Part shown: piece by piece, positions 1 to 7,801 of the stretch
Position numbering within the stretch: position 1 is the stretch's first letter
Layout of the letters: every line of letters begins with the position of its first letter
DNA from: Myxococcales bacterium
Lineage (GTDB): Bacteria; Myxococcota_A; Polyangia; GCA-2747355
Length of the DNA stretch: 32,698 bases
Direction: 5' to 3'
Assembly (NCBI GenBank): GCA_020431405.1
Contig: JAGQIK010000628.1
Location: forward strand, 1-32,698
Program-made: the position numbers and the translations under genes
Notes under the pieces: model-generated
Database searches by the model: none
Told to the model about the DNA's origin: nothing
What the model saw: only the letters and a program-made list of their open reading frames with translations

Positions 1-70
1 CCGTTTCAGCCCAGCCGCGCCCGAACGCGCCCTGGCCACCAACGCACGAGGCGTCCCCCCACGCTCGCGC

Positions 71-95
71 CCCGCCCCGCCCCGCTCCGCCCCGC
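71..95. repeat. CCCGC-type pentanucleotide tract in the left-edge intergenic region
   Basis: Bases 1-131 hold no gene that I can support. The only structure is a short imperfect run of CCCGC units, one of them reading TCCGC, just downstream of the DUF1801 gene that ends at 132. It may be part of a gene end or simply low-complexity GC-rich DNA. No T-tract follows, so I do not call it a terminator. Confidence 0.4.
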
Positions 96-131
96 CAGCG
101 CCGCTTCGCGGGCGTTCAGTGCTGTAGCGCA

Positions 132-560
132 CTAGAACAGCGGTGCGCCGTCGAGCTTGGCGGCTTGCTCGACCCAGCGGACGAACGCCTCTTCGTCGAG
201 CGGGTCTGCTTCGCTGACGTGCAGGTAGCGCGCGTCGGGGTCTTTGGCTGCGATGGGGGGCAGCGGGTGTAGCGTGGCGCCGCGAAAGAAGGTCAGCTTG
301 ACGTACTTGGTGAAGCAGTGAAACGACAGGAACCAGCCGCGGCCGTCGATGCCGTAGAAGGGCGAGTTCCAGCGTATGGCCTTCTGGACGTGGGGCACGG
401 TGGCCACGACGAGCTCGTCGAGGCGCTTGCCGACGGCGTGCTTCCAGCCGGGCATCGCCGCGATGTATTGCTGCACGGGTGCGTCGCCGTCAGCCTTGGC
501 GATCTGAGGATTGCCCCCCGAGAGCAGCTTCGGTTTGCCTTTGGATGGCGATTCGCGCAT
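132..560 (-). CDS. DUF1801 (YdhG-like) protein, first of two
   Basis: This 142-residue protein has the DUF1801 fold signature: a helical N-terminal half, then the stretch KAIRWNSPFYGIDGRGWF followed by FHCFTKYVKLTFFRG, and a C-terminal helix (EEAFVRWVEQAAKL). DUF1801 includes Bacillus YdhG/Fra, described as a frataxin-like iron chaperone, but the role of most members is unknown and I assign none here. The first 25 residues are basic and low in complexity. The ATG at 560 is preceded by GGAG about eight bases upstream, which supports this start. The gene is divergent from the one at 587, with only 26 bases between starts, so the two must share a promoter region. A second DUF1801 gene lies at 1225-1626. 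Confidence 0.85.
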   Translation of the reverse strand: MRESPSKGKPKLLSGGNPQIAKADGDAPVQQYIAAMPGWKHAVGKRLDELVVATVPHVQKAIRWNSPFYGIDGRGWFLSFHCFTKYVKLTFFRGATLHPLPPIAAKDPDARYLHVSEADPLDEEAFVRWVEQAAKLDGAPLF

Positions 561-586
561 GAGGGCGCTCCGATGTTGGCTGTGAG

Positions 587-892
587 ATGCTGGAAGCGAT
601 GACTGATCAACAAGAGCGCGCGATGATCTTTGCCACCGGGTTCGACAGCGACCTTCGGGAGATGTGCTGGACGCTGCTCAAAGAAGGGCTCGCTTCGCAG
701 TGCGATATGTTCGACCGCTCGCGCCTGTATCTCAAGAACGGCGACACGCCCAAGTTCCGCAGCTCTGGAATGGCCGTTACCATCGTGTGCAAGCGCGCAG
801 ACCTAGAGCAGGTGATGAAGCGCATGCGGGCCTCGTACCACGGCGGCGACAGTCTCGCAGCCTACGCCTTGCCGATCCTCGCCTCGATGTGA
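587..892 (+). CDS. small hypothetical protein, possibly CutA-like
   Basis: This gene encodes 101 residues, or 97 if the second ATG at 599 (MTDQQ) is used. Neither start has a convincing ribosome site; GGAAG lies very close to the second. I do not recognise the protein with certainty. Its order of elements resembles CutA1, a trimeric ferredoxin-like fold linked to divalent cation tolerance: a first strand (AMIFATGF), a helix with LLKEGLASQC like the KLAAC region of CutA, an S-R-L-Y-L strand, a second strand (AVTIVCKR), a helix (LEQVMKRMRASYHGG) and a last strand (AYALPIL). The usual CutA residues after the last strand are absent, so this is a remote resemblance only. It could equally be an unrelated alpha/beta protein. 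Confidence 0.6.
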   Translation: MLEAMTDQQERAMIFATGFDSDLREMCWTLLKEGLASQCDMFDRSRLYLKNGDTPKFRSSGMAVTIVCKRADLEQVMKRMRASYHGGDSLAAYALPILASM

Positions 893-984
893 GCGGAGTC
901 GACAACGAAGGCAGTCCACATGCCGCCGGGCGTTGCGATACTCTCGTGACGCTTGGAGCAAACACGCGTGGAAAGGTGGGTGCC

Positions 985-1215
985 GTGACTCGACTGGTGC
1001 GGATCGTACAGCTGGCGGTGTGCTGCGCGCTCGCGCTGACGCTGCTCTTCGCGGCGGGCTGCAACGGTGGCGACGAGCCACGCGAGGGTGGACCTTGTGA
1101 CATCGCCAACGACACGGCGTGCCGTGGCGAGGTGTATCTGGTTTGCACCGCCGGCACCTGGAAGCAAGACACGAGGTGCGTCTGCACCGACAGCAACAAG
1201 GCCGTCTGTAGCTAG
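985..1215 (+). CDS. small Cys-rich lipoprotein
   Basis: The frame is open far upstream, but the GTG at 985 is the likely start because a purine-rich GGAAAGGTGGG ends a few bases before it and a signal peptide begins there. The product is 76 residues: a basic start (VTRLVRIV), a hydrophobic stretch and the lipobox FAAGC with Cys26 as the acylation site. The mature part is only about 50 residues and has six further cysteines in the pattern PCDIAND..C..EVYLVC..GTWKQDTRCVC, typical of small disulphide-knotted myxobacterial lipoproteins. Function is unknown. It converges on the DUF1801 gene at 1225, and both stop codons sit in one inverted repeat. Confidence 0.65.
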   Translation: MTRLVRIVQLAVCCALALTLLFAAGCNGGDEPREGGPCDIANDTACRGEVYLVCTAGTWKQDTRCVCTDSNKAVCS

Positions 1216-1229
1216 CGCCTCGCGCTAGC
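1211..1229. repeat. perfect inverted repeat holding two convergent stop codons
   Basis: GCTAGCGC, a CTC loop, then GCGCTAGC: an eight-base-pair stem. The TAG of the plus-strand lipoprotein (1213-1215) is in the left arm and the TAG of the minus-strand DUF1801 gene (1227-1225) is in the right arm. It could act as a bidirectional transcription end, but no T-tract follows on either strand. Confidence 0.5.
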
Positions 1230-1626
1230 GGCGCAGGTGATAGGTCAGGGCGGTGGCGATGCAGTCTGCGAGCGCCTGGCGAGGTAGCGGCTGTGTCTGA
1301 CCAACGACCACGGCGCGGTTGCCTTCGAAGCGCAGCGCGTTGCCGTGCTGCAGGCGAAACGACGAGACGAGCTTCGTCTGGCAGTGGAAGAACAGCGTAG
1401 CCTCGCCTTCGCAGACGCCGAGACGCACGGGGCTGCCGATGCGCGCCTTCGTAGGCGCGTAGCTCGGCTGCCCCCACTTGAGCGACTCGCTCAGCGCACC
1501 GACGGCCGCCGTCGCACGCGCCGTCTCGAAGATCAGCTGTCGTAGCTCGAGCAGCCGGTCGCGCACGTCATCACCGAAGGCGGCGAAGGCCTCGGCGACG
1601 GCCGGATCGTCGAAGGCTATGCGCAT
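1225..1626 (-). CDS. DUF1801 protein, second of two
   Basis: This 133-residue protein is a clear DUF1801 member. It has the family core ALSESLKWGQPSY, the strand pair around GSPVRLGV, then LFFHCQTKLVSSFR and LRFEGNRAVVV. This subgroup is more canonical than the copy at 132-560, which has diverged around the same motifs. Function in the cell is not known; proposals for the wider family involve iron or small-ligand binding. The stop of the upstream coiled-coil gene at 1633 is six bases before this ATG, so the pair is very probably co-transcribed. No strong ribosome site is seen, consistent with translation continuing from the upstream gene. Confidence 0.88.
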   Translation of the reverse strand: MRIAFDDPAVAEAFAAFGDDVRDRLLELRQLIFETARATAAVGALSESLKWGQPSYAPTKARIGSPVRLGVCEGEATLFFHCQTKLVSSFRLQHGNALRFEGNRAVVVGQTQPLPRQALADCIATALTYHLRR

Positions 1627-1632
1627 GTTGCG

Positions 1633-1902
1633 CTACTGATCGGCCTTCTTCTTGAGCGCCGCGAGCTCGTCTTCGATGCGCCGCTCGCGCTCCCGCTGCG
1701 CCTTTGCCGCCTGCTTGGCCGCGCGTTTGGCCTCACGCGCGGCCTGCCGCTCGGCGCGTCGAATCACGCGCGGGTCGGTCGCCTGCTGTCGGCGTTGCGC
1801 CTCGGCGCGCTCGTCCTCGCGCAGCTTGTTGATCGTCTCCTGGGCAGCTTCTTCGCCCAGACGCCAACCGAAGCCCTGAACCAAATACCGCAGTAGTCCC
1901 AC
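1633..1902 (-). CDS. small basic coiled-coil protein
   Basis: The frame can be opened at 1929, but the GTG at 1902 is preferred: GGAGGGG lies just upstream at normal spacing and the protein then begins MGLLRYLVQGFGWRLG, a natural amphipathic N-terminus. That gives 89 residues. After the first 20 residues (RLGEEAAQETINKL) the rest is a long charged helix rich in Ala, Lys, Arg and Glu, with the segment EAKRAAKQAAKAQRERERR, expected to form a coiled coil or bind nucleic acid. No catalytic motif is present and I do not assign a function. It is followed at six bases by the second DUF1801 gene. Confidence 0.65.
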   Translation of the reverse strand: MGLLRYLVQGFGWRLGEEAAQETINKLREDERAEAQRRQQATDPRVIRRAERQAAREAKRAAKQAAKAQRERERRIEDELAALKKKADQ

Positions 1903-1963
1903 GACACACCCCTCCGCTGAGCGCATCATACGATCCGCCGGCGCGGTTCTTCCAGCCCAGCGC

Positions 1964-2995
1964 CTAGCGCTTGCGCAGCACGAACAGCCGCGTGGTGCCT
2001 GCGAGGTCGCTCGACGACTCGATGGTCAAGCCGGCTCCATTGAACAGGCGGCGCAGCTCGGGCTTGGAGCGCTCGCGCCCGCCGCCGCCGAGCACCAGCA
2101 TCTCGAGGTCCAGCAGGCGGATCGCGTCGGGCCGGTTTCCGGGTAGCAGCGTGCCCTCGATGACGAGCACGCGGCCGTCGTCGTTCATCGCCTCGACGCA
2201 GTTTTCGAGGACCTTCGCGGCGCGCGGGTCGTCCCAGTTGTGCACGATGTGCATCACGATGTACGCGTCGGCGCCGCGCGGCAGCGAAGCGAAGAAGTCG
2301 CCGCCGACGAAGTCGCAGCGATCGCCGACGCCCGCAGCGTCGAGCACCGCGCGCGCTTCACGCTCGACCGCCGGTCGTTCGAGCAGCGTCGCGCGCAGCT
2401 CGGGATAGGCCTCGAGCAGCGCCACGAGCGCCGTGCCGACGCCGCCGCCCACGTCCACCACGCGCTCCACGCGCGAGAAGTCGAACGCCTCGGCGAGCGC
2501 GCGCGCCTCGCGTCGCGTGAAGGCGTCGATGGCGTGCTGGTAGACGCGGCCGTGCTCGCTCTCGCGGTCGAGGTAGTCAAACAGCTCGATGTCGTGCTCG
2601 AGCGCGAACGGCGAGCGGCCGCTGCGGATCGCGCTCGCCAGCTGTGACCAGGGGTTCCACGAAAACGGCGCGCCGGTGTAGACGGCGAGGTCGCCCAGCT
2701 CGTCGCGGCGCAGCTTCTCGCCGAGCGGCGTGAGCGACACGGTGTGATCGGGTTGTGCCGCCAGCACGCCTACGCCGCATAGCACGCGCACCAATCGAGA
2801 GAGCGCGTCGGCATCGCACGCGAGCTCGCCGGCCAGCGCGTCGACGGCACGCGGGCCGTCGCTGAGCGCTTCGGCGAGCCGCAGCTCGGCAGCCGCTGAC
2901 ACCGCGGCCGCGAGCCACTTGCCGCCGATGATGCGCAGCAGCTGCTCGCCGGGGTCGACGACGGCGTCGTCGGGCGTTCTGCGCGGCGAGACCAT
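1964..2995 (-). CDS. SAM-dependent O-methyltransferase (acetylserotonin/plant-COMT type)
   Basis: The 343-residue product has the two-domain layout of bacterial secondary-metabolite O-methyltransferases. A winged-helix dimerisation domain covers about residues 15-100 (LRIIGGKWLAAAVSAAAELRLAEAL). A Rossmann methyltransferase domain follows, with SAM motif I VVDVGGGVG at 179-187 and the acidic residue after the next strand in the ATLLERP region. His252 in MHIVHNWDD aligns with the catalytic His of the family. These enzymes methylate phenolic hydroxyls using S-adenosylmethionine in the cytoplasm. The ATG is 12 bases after the stop of the halogenase-like gene, so the two form an operon, and its substrate is probably that enzyme's product. 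An inverted repeat AGCGC-CTA-GCGCT surrounds the stop codon. The exact substrate cannot be read from sequence. Confidence 0.9.
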   Translation of the reverse strand: MVSPRRTPDDAVVDPGEQLLRIIGGKWLAAAVSAAAELRLAEALSDGPRAVDALAGELACDADALSRLVRVLCGVGVLAAQPDHTVSLTPLGEKLRRDELGDLAVYTGAPFSWNPWSQLASAIRSGRSPFALEHDIELFDYLDRESEHGRVYQHAIDAFTRREARALAEAFDFSRVERVVDVGGGVGTALVALLEAYPELRATLLERPAVEREARAVLDAAGVGDRCDFVGGDFFASLPRGADAYIVMHIVHNWDDPRAAKVLENCVEAMNDDGRVLVIEGTLLPGNRPDAIRLLDLEMLVLGGGGRERSKPELRRLFNGAGLTIESSSDLAGTTRLFVLRKR

Positions 2996-3007
2996 CGATC
3001 CGAAACG

Positions 3008-4861
3008 CTACTGGCGCGCCGTCACGCGAAACAGGCTCGCCGAGTCGCGCGTTGTCACCGGTGCTTCATCGGCGAGCAGCGGCGCCATCAGCTCGGCCAC
3101 GACCTCGTCGCTCGTGTTCTTGACGGTGCGGCCGAGGCAGCGGTCGACGTCGCGCACCGTCAGCGAGACCGCGCGCCGGCGCGCGAGCCCGATAGCCTTG
3201 TGCGCCTCGAGCTGCGCGCGCGGCACGCGCAGCTTCCAGTCGCCGACGCCGAGCTCGTCGAACATCGCGCGCGCCTTCTGCTCGCCCAGATCGTAGACCA
3301 GCCGCAGCAAGAGCTCGGAGGCCAGCTCGTTGCCCTCCTCTGCGCGCGAGCGCATGTACTCGAGCGTCTGCTCGGGCGTCATCTTGTCCTGTAGCGCCAC
3401 GTGAACGTCGACGAGGATCGACGGAAACGAGGGCACCGGCGCGAAGCCAGGCGGTGGCGCCTCCGGCGCTGCCACAGCCCAGTGGCGCATCAGCTTCTGC
3501 ATGTAGCCCGACAGCTCGACGAAGCGGATGCCGACGTCGGAAAACGGCGAGTGGTCGGCGCCCTCGAGCTTGTAGATGCTCTGTACGTAGTACTGGCAGG
3601 GGAAGCACCAGTAGGCGAAGTTGTCCCAGTAGACCTTGGTGCGCATGGCGCGCGCGTGGCCGTAGATCGGCGCCGCGTCGCGAAAGAGGTCTACCGTGCC
3701 GTTGAGCAGCGCGCGGTACTGCAGGTTGAGCGCCTGTGCGCGGCGCTTGAGGTCGCCGCCGCGCTGGTCGCAGCGCACCATCTCGGTGGTGAACGAGTTG
3801 GCGAACGCGATGAAGTCGGTGCCCGGGCTGTAGAGCGGATCAGCGAAGGCGCCGGCCTCGCCGACCATCGCCCAGCGATCCGCCGACCAGGCGCGCCCGA
3901 CGTTGTGGCTGTAGCCGTGCAGGCAGCGGAAGTCGAGCACCTCGAGGTTCTCGAGCGCGCGCGCCAGCACGGGCTCGTGCTCGGCGATGAACGCCAGCGT
4001 CTGCTCGAGCGAGCGCACGTGCTCGAACTCGTGCACGCTGTCGTGCACGACCACGCCGATGCTGGTCTTGCCCGACGACAGCGGGATGATCCAGACCCAG
4101 TAGCCTTCGCCCATCAGGTGGTTCGTCGAACGCCAGCGCTGGTCGCCGGTGGGCACCTTGTGCCAGTCGGCGGCGTCGGGCGCGACCATGTCGTTGATGT
4201 CGAGCTTGCTGTCGACGCGGAACCAGCTCGCGTTGGCTTGGTGATTGGTGCCCCGCGTGAGCTTGAGACGCTTGCGCAGCAGCGCCACGCGCCCGGTTGC
4301 GTCGACAAACCAGCGCGCCAGCAGCTGGCACTGCTCGTCGTCGCGTCCGCCGGGGCCGCCTTGCTCTTCGCGGCGCGCGAGCGTGACGACGTGGTCTTCG
4401 TCGCCCTCGCGAAGCGCGACGTCACGCACGCGCACGCCCTCGATCAACGTCACGCCGTCTTGCTCGACCATCGCGCGCACGTCGTTTTCGAAGGTGCCGC
4501 GATCGATCTGATAGGAGCGAACGATCGGCTCGGCGCTGGGGCCGATCTCGCAGCGCTGCTCGATGGGCAGCTCGCCGCCGCCCGGGAAGAAACGCAGCCC
4601 GAACTTGAGCAGATGGTGGCGCTGCAGATATTCGCCGAGCCCGAGGCTCTCGAGATAAAGCGAGCCGAGCTCGACGCTCGACTCGCCAACCTTGTGCGCC
4701 GCCGTGGGCAGCGGGCGCGCCGTCTTCTCGACGATGGCGACCTCGAGCTCGGGGAATTGCTGCCGCAGCTGGCGCGCGAGGGTCAAACCGGCGAGGCCGC
4801 CGCCAGCGATGACGACGTCGAATCGCTTGGAATCTATGGCCGACAGGCTGTCGTACTGCAT
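3008..4861 (-). CDS. flavin-dependent halogenase-like oxidoreductase
   Basis: This 617-residue enzyme begins with an FAD-binding GGGLAG at 20-25. It carries the halogenase-type motif HKVGES at 56-61, a lysine (Lys86 in LLKFGLRFF) placed like the catalytic lysine of tryptophan and phenol halogenases, and W255-x-W257-x-I-P (YWVWIIP), the WxWxIP signature associated with these halogenases. GEAGAFADPLYSPGTDF, further on, is the second flavin and halide-site region. Characterised members use reduced flavin, oxygen and chloride or bromide to halogenate aromatic substrates. The YSPGTD form differs from the SSGVH-like form of proven enzymes, so it may be a monooxygenase instead. The C-terminal 180 residues are an extra helical domain. 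AAGGAG sits nine bases before the ATG. It is first in an operon with an O-methyltransferase. Confidence 0.88.
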   Translation of the reverse strand: MQYDSLSAIDSKRFDVVIAGGGLAGLTLARQLRQQFPELEVAIVEKTARPLPTAAHKVGESSVELGSLYLESLGLGEYLQRHHLLKFGLRFFPGGGELPIEQRCEIGPSAEPIVRSYQIDRGTFENDVRAMVEQDGVTLIEGVRVRDVALREGDEDHVVTLARREEQGGPGGRDDEQCQLLARWFVDATGRVALLRKRLKLTRGTNHQANASWFRVDSKLDINDMVAPDAADWHKVPTGDQRWRSTNHLMGEGYWVWIIPLSSGKTSIGVVVHDSVHEFEHVRSLEQTLAFIAEHEPVLARALENLEVLDFRCLHGYSHNVGRAWSADRWAMVGEAGAFADPLYSPGTDFIAFANSFTTEMVRCDQRGGDLKRRAQALNLQYRALLNGTVDLFRDAAPIYGHARAMRTKVYWDNFAYWCFPCQYYVQSIYKLEGADHSPFSDVGIRFVELSGYMQKLMRHWAVAAPEAPPPGFAPVPSFPSILVDVHVALQDKMTPEQTLEYMRSRAEEGNELASELLLRLVYDLGEQKARAMFDELGVGDWKLRVPRAQLEAHKAIGLARRRAVSLTVRDVDRCLGRTVKNTSDEVVAELMAPLLADEAPVTTRDSASLFRVTARQ

Positions 4862-4972
4862 CTGCGAAGGCTCCTTGCGGGGTATTCATACACCGGCTGG
4901 CGCCGATGACAAACCCTCAGCGCGCAGCTTGGCGCAGCGCTTGCTCCAGCCTGCGCCCACAGGTGGTGAGCC

Positions 4973-5662
4973 ATGGGAAAACGTATCGAGCTTCCAGAGG
5001 TTGTTGTCGGAGCAGCGGGGGACGGCGAGCGCGGCGCACAGTGGGTCGCCGCCGCCGTCGCAGTGGGACGACCGCGCCGAGCAGTGCCGACCTGGCTCGC
5101 GATCGCGCTGCCGCTGCTGCTCTCCGCGGTCACCGGCGCGGCGATCGGCGCCTGTCAAACCGTCGACGCGTGCCGGCCGATGTCTGCCCACGCGTGTCTG
5201 GTCGCCGGCAAGAACGCGCTCCGCGATCGGCCCGCGTATGGCGTCAAGCTGCTCGTGCACGCCTGTCGGCGCGGCGAGTCGCGCGCCTGTGACCGCGCTG
5301 CGGTCGAGCTAATGGCCGGCCAACGCGTCGCACGCGACAACACGAAGGCCGCCGAGCTGGCGCGCCTCAGCTGCCGGCTGAAGAGCAAGGACGGCTGCAT
5401 GCTGTTCGGTGGGTTGCTGATCGATGGCCTCGGTGTCGAGCGCGACGTGGCGACGGGCGTGCAGCTTGTTCGCGCAGCCTGCCTGCGCTCGTCGGCCATT
5501 GGCTGCAACTTCCTCGCGCAACTTTACAGGCTCGGTCGCGGTGTCGCGCGCGACAGCAAGCGCGCCGCTGCGCTCGAGGCCAAGGCCTGCGCGATGGGCT
5601 ACAAGCCGAGCTGCGGCACGAGCGCAGACAAAGCGCCTGCACGACCCGCTTCAGGTGGATAA
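4973..5662 (+). CDS. membrane-anchored Cys-rich Sel1-repeat protein
   Basis: The 229-residue protein starts with a 38-residue cytoplasmic segment. One transmembrane helix follows (about 40-61, TWLAIALPLLLSAVTGAAIGA), then about 155 residues of Sel1-like helical repeats. The repeats are recognisable as A-x-LA--C/G-x-G---D--KA units: RVARDNTKAAELARLSC, GVERDVATGVQLVRAAC and GVARDSKRAAALEAKAC. Each repeat carries paired cysteines, as in Helicobacter cysteine-rich proteins, so disulphides and a periplasmic location are likely. Sel1 repeats usually mediate protein-protein contacts; no enzyme motif is present. AGGTGGTGAG precedes the ATG. It is divergent from the halogenase gene with 111 bases between starts, and converges on the Kelch-like lipoprotein at 5675. 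Confidence 0.85.
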   Translation: MGKRIELPEVVVGAAGDGERGAQWVAAAVAVGRPRRAVPTWLAIALPLLLSAVTGAAIGACQTVDACRPMSAHACLVAGKNALRDRPAYGVKLLVHACRRGESRACDRAAVELMAGQRVARDNTKAAELARLSCRLKSKDGCMLFGGLLIDGLGVERDVATGVQLVRAACLRSSAIGCNFLAQLYRLGRGVARDSKRAAALEAKACAMGYKPSCGTSADKAPARPASGG

Positions 5663-5674
5663 CGCGCGCGCTAG

Positions 5675-6973
5675 TTAGTTTTTGTAGCGGAAGGCCCAGG
5701 TGTGGGCGCCGGAGCTGCCGTCGGTGATGAAGATGAAGACGTTGTTGACGGGATCGTAGCCGATGGCGTGGAAGGCCTGCGTGCCGGGCGAGCCGCCGAG
5801 CGCGTGCGCGCTCCAGCTCGCGCCTGCGGGATCGAACACGTAGAACATGCTGTCTTTGACGGCGCCGCCGATGATGTTGTTCTGGGTGTCCACCGCGTAG
5901 CCTGGCTCGCCGTGTGTCGGCGCGCTGCCGCTCGTCGTCACGCGGTCGAGGGTCGACTTGGTCAGGTCGGTGCGATCGAGCTTCAGCGCGTAGACGTCGC
6001 CTCCCCCGCGCACGAAGTAGTAGAACGTGTCGGTGGACGGCAAGTAGACCATGTGGTTGGCGTAGCCGAGCGCGTTCATGTCGGCATCCGCGCCCTGTGA
6101 GGTCTTGAGCTTGTCGCCGTTGTAAGTGCTGACGGCGAGCGACCAGCTGCGTTGTGCCGGGTCGTAGTAGCCGAGCCCGCTGCGCCCGAAGATCAGGATC
6201 TTCTTGGAGACGGGGTCATACTCCGCGGCGTCGATGTTGCTGCCCGAGGCGGCCGAGACGCTGCTGAACGACCACGTGTTGGCGCCGAGGTCGAAGTGGG
6301 CGACCGGGCCGCCGACGTCGTTGCCGACGCTGCTGCAATAGCCGCCGTTGAATAGCCGGCTGATCAAGACGAACGCGTTTTGAGCCGGCGCGAAGGCGAG
6401 CAGGTCGTAGGTGTGCGCGGCGAGCGGGCGCGGATACGGCCCGGCGGGCCCCGCCTTCCACGCGCCCGTGGTGGGGTCGAGGTTCGAGGCGACCATCTGG
6501 CTGCACGGCGTGGGCGCGTAGAGCTCCTTCCAGGTGAGGCTCGAGGCGAGATCGAAGGCGAACACGCTGTCGGTCATGGTCGTGGAGTGACCGCCGCCGA
6601 ACATCAGGAACTGGTGGTTGTTGGGGTCGAACGTGAAGCCGCTGTAGTCGGTCACGCGCGTGCACGTGCCGTCGCCCGCGCCCGGGCTGGTGCAGCCGAA
6701 CGCGCCGAGGTCGATGGCGTCGCCGTCGCCGAGGCCGGCGAGCTTGGGATTGGGCGCCGCGTTGTAGTCGGGGCGCGGGCCGTCGGGTGCGGGCGGCACC
6801 GCCTCGGCACCGACATCGGCCCCCGCTTCGCGCGCGGGCGCGTCCGCGGCGCTGTCGCGCGCGGCGTCACCGCCGCCGTCGGGTGTCGGTGATTTGGCAT
6901 CTGCGTTCGACGCACTGTCGGAGCAGGCGGCGCAGACGAAGACGAGGGCGAGCGTGACGATGATGCGCGACAT
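5675..6973 (-). CDS. Kelch/galactose-oxidase-like beta-propeller lipoprotein
   Basis: This 432-residue exported protein has a lipoprotein signal (MSRIIVTLALVFVCAAC, Cys17). An Asp/Ala/Pro-rich linker of about 55 residues follows (SPTPDGGGDAARDSAADAP), of the kind common on myxobacterial outer-membrane lipoproteins. The rest is a series of beta-propeller blades with Kelch-like repeats, for example FDPNNHQFLMFGGGHS, YDPVSKKILIFGRSGLGYYDP and YDPVNNVFIFITDGSSG. Each has the form DP-x-N-x-hydrophobic-F-G-G followed by a W or Y. No copper-radical active site is evident, so binding rather than catalysis is more likely. The ATG lies seven bases after the deacetylase stop. No Shine-Dalgarno is visible, but TATGAT six bases upstream could serve a leaderless transcript. 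Confidence 0.85.
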   Translation of the reverse strand: MSRIIVTLALVFVCAACSDSASNADAKSPTPDGGGDAARDSAADAPAREAGADVGAEAVPPAPDGPRPDYNAAPNPKLAGLGDGDAIDLGAFGCTSPGAGDGTCTRVTDYSGFTFDPNNHQFLMFGGGHSTTMTDSVFAFDLASSLTWKELYAPTPCSQMVASNLDPTTGAWKAGPAGPYPRPLAAHTYDLLAFAPAQNAFVLISRLFNGGYCSSVGNDVGGPVAHFDLGANTWSFSSVSAASGSNIDAAEYDPVSKKILIFGRSGLGYYDPAQRSWSLAVSTYNGDKLKTSQGADADMNALGYANHMVYLPSTDTFYYFVRGGGDVYALKLDRTDLTKSTLDRVTTSGSAPTHGEPGYAVDTQNNIIGGAVKDSMFYVFDPAGASWSAHALGGSPGTQAFHAIGYDPVNNVFIFITDGSSGAHTWAFRYKN

Positions 6974-6980
6974 GCGCCGA

Positions 6981-7748
6981 TCATACCGCCGACGATACGG
7001 CTGCAGGGCGCAGCGTGTTCGGCTCGGGCACCACGGCCCGATAGCCGCGGCGCTCGAGCGCCGCGAGCACGTCGGCGATCACGTCGCTCGGCGCGTAGCC
7101 GCGGCGCTCGGCGTCGTACGCGTCGTGCAGCGCGAGGATCGCCCCCGGCGCGACGCCACGCTCGATGCGCGCGACGACCTGCGCGCGCGGCGTGTTGATG
7201 CCATCGAGCCCGCGCACCGACCAGCCGACGAGCACGGTGCCTCGCCGGCGCAGCAGCGCGTGCACGAACCAGTTGCTCATGCCCACCGGCGAGCGAAACA
7301 GCCGCGCGTCGGGCGCGATCTCGCGGCGCAGGCGCCACGGCAGCGCCGCCCAGAACGTGGCGTGCGGGTGCGTACGCGTGTGGTCGGCCACGGCATGGCC
7401 TTCGGCGCGTATGCGCTCGACGAGCTCGGGCGCGCGCGCGGCGCGCTCGCCGACCACGAAGAACGTCGCCTTGGCGCCGGCGGCAGCGAGGCAGTCGAGC
7501 AGCGCCGGCGTCGTGCGCGGATCCGGGCCGTCGTCGATGGTCAGCCACACCTCGCGGCGCGGCGTCTCGAAGCTGCGCATCACCGGGCCGAACAGCGGGC
7601 TGTTCGCGACCAGCGTGCCGAGCAGAAACAACGCGTGAGTCGCGAGCAGCGTCGCGAGGGCGGCGATCCACGCGCCCGCGACGGCTGCGGCGACGGCGCC
7701 GAGATGCCCGAGCAGAAGCAGCGCCCCCGTGAAGGTCGTGCGGTTCAC
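6981..7748 (-). CDS. polysaccharide deacetylase (NodB-type, CE4 family)
   Basis: With the GTG at 7748 as start the protein has 255 residues. One or two hydrophobic helices (about 8-48) anchor it in the membrane. A NodB domain follows with the CE4 motifs: TIDDGPDP (catalytic Asp72, metal Asp73), H123-x3-H127 as metal ligands, RSPVG, and a final LALHDAYD. CE4 enzymes remove N- or O-acetyl groups from peptidoglycan, chitin-like or capsular polysaccharide. A longer TTG-initiated reading from 7802 is possible but would overlap the first base of the divergent symporter gene. TACCCT lies eight bases before the GTG. The Kelch-like lipoprotein follows at seven bases and may recognise the same cell-surface polymer; that link is inference. 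Confidence 0.85.
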   Translation of the reverse strand: MNRTTFTGALLLLGHLGAVAAAVAGAWIAALATLLATHALFLLGTLVANSPLFGPVMRSFETPRREVWLTIDDGPDPRTTPALLDCLAAAGAKATFFVVGERAARAPELVERIRAEGHAVADHTRTHPHATFWAALPWRLRREIAPDARLFRSPVGMSNWFVHALLRRRGTVLVGWSVRGLDGINTPRAQVVARIERGVAPGAILALHDAYDAERRGYAPSDVIADVLAALERRGYRAVVPEPNTLRPAAVSSAV

Positions 7749-7801
7749 CGGCTGCAAGGGTAGCAGGCCGCAGCGAATGCCAAGTACTCTGTGGAAAGCC
7801 A

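Noticed and set aside
664-984. Upstream extension of the small lipoprotein
   Set aside because: It overlaps the better-supported gene at 587-892 in another frame. The GTG at 985 has a ribosome site and starts a signal peptide.
2996-3008. TAGCGT before the O-methyltransferase start as a leaderless promoter
   Set aside because: The TAG is the stop codon of the upstream gene and the pair is tightly spaced, so an internal promoter is not needed.
3401-4909. 502-codon plus-strand open frame opposite the halogenase-like gene
   Set aside because: It is a shadow of the conserved minus-strand gene and lacks domain features.
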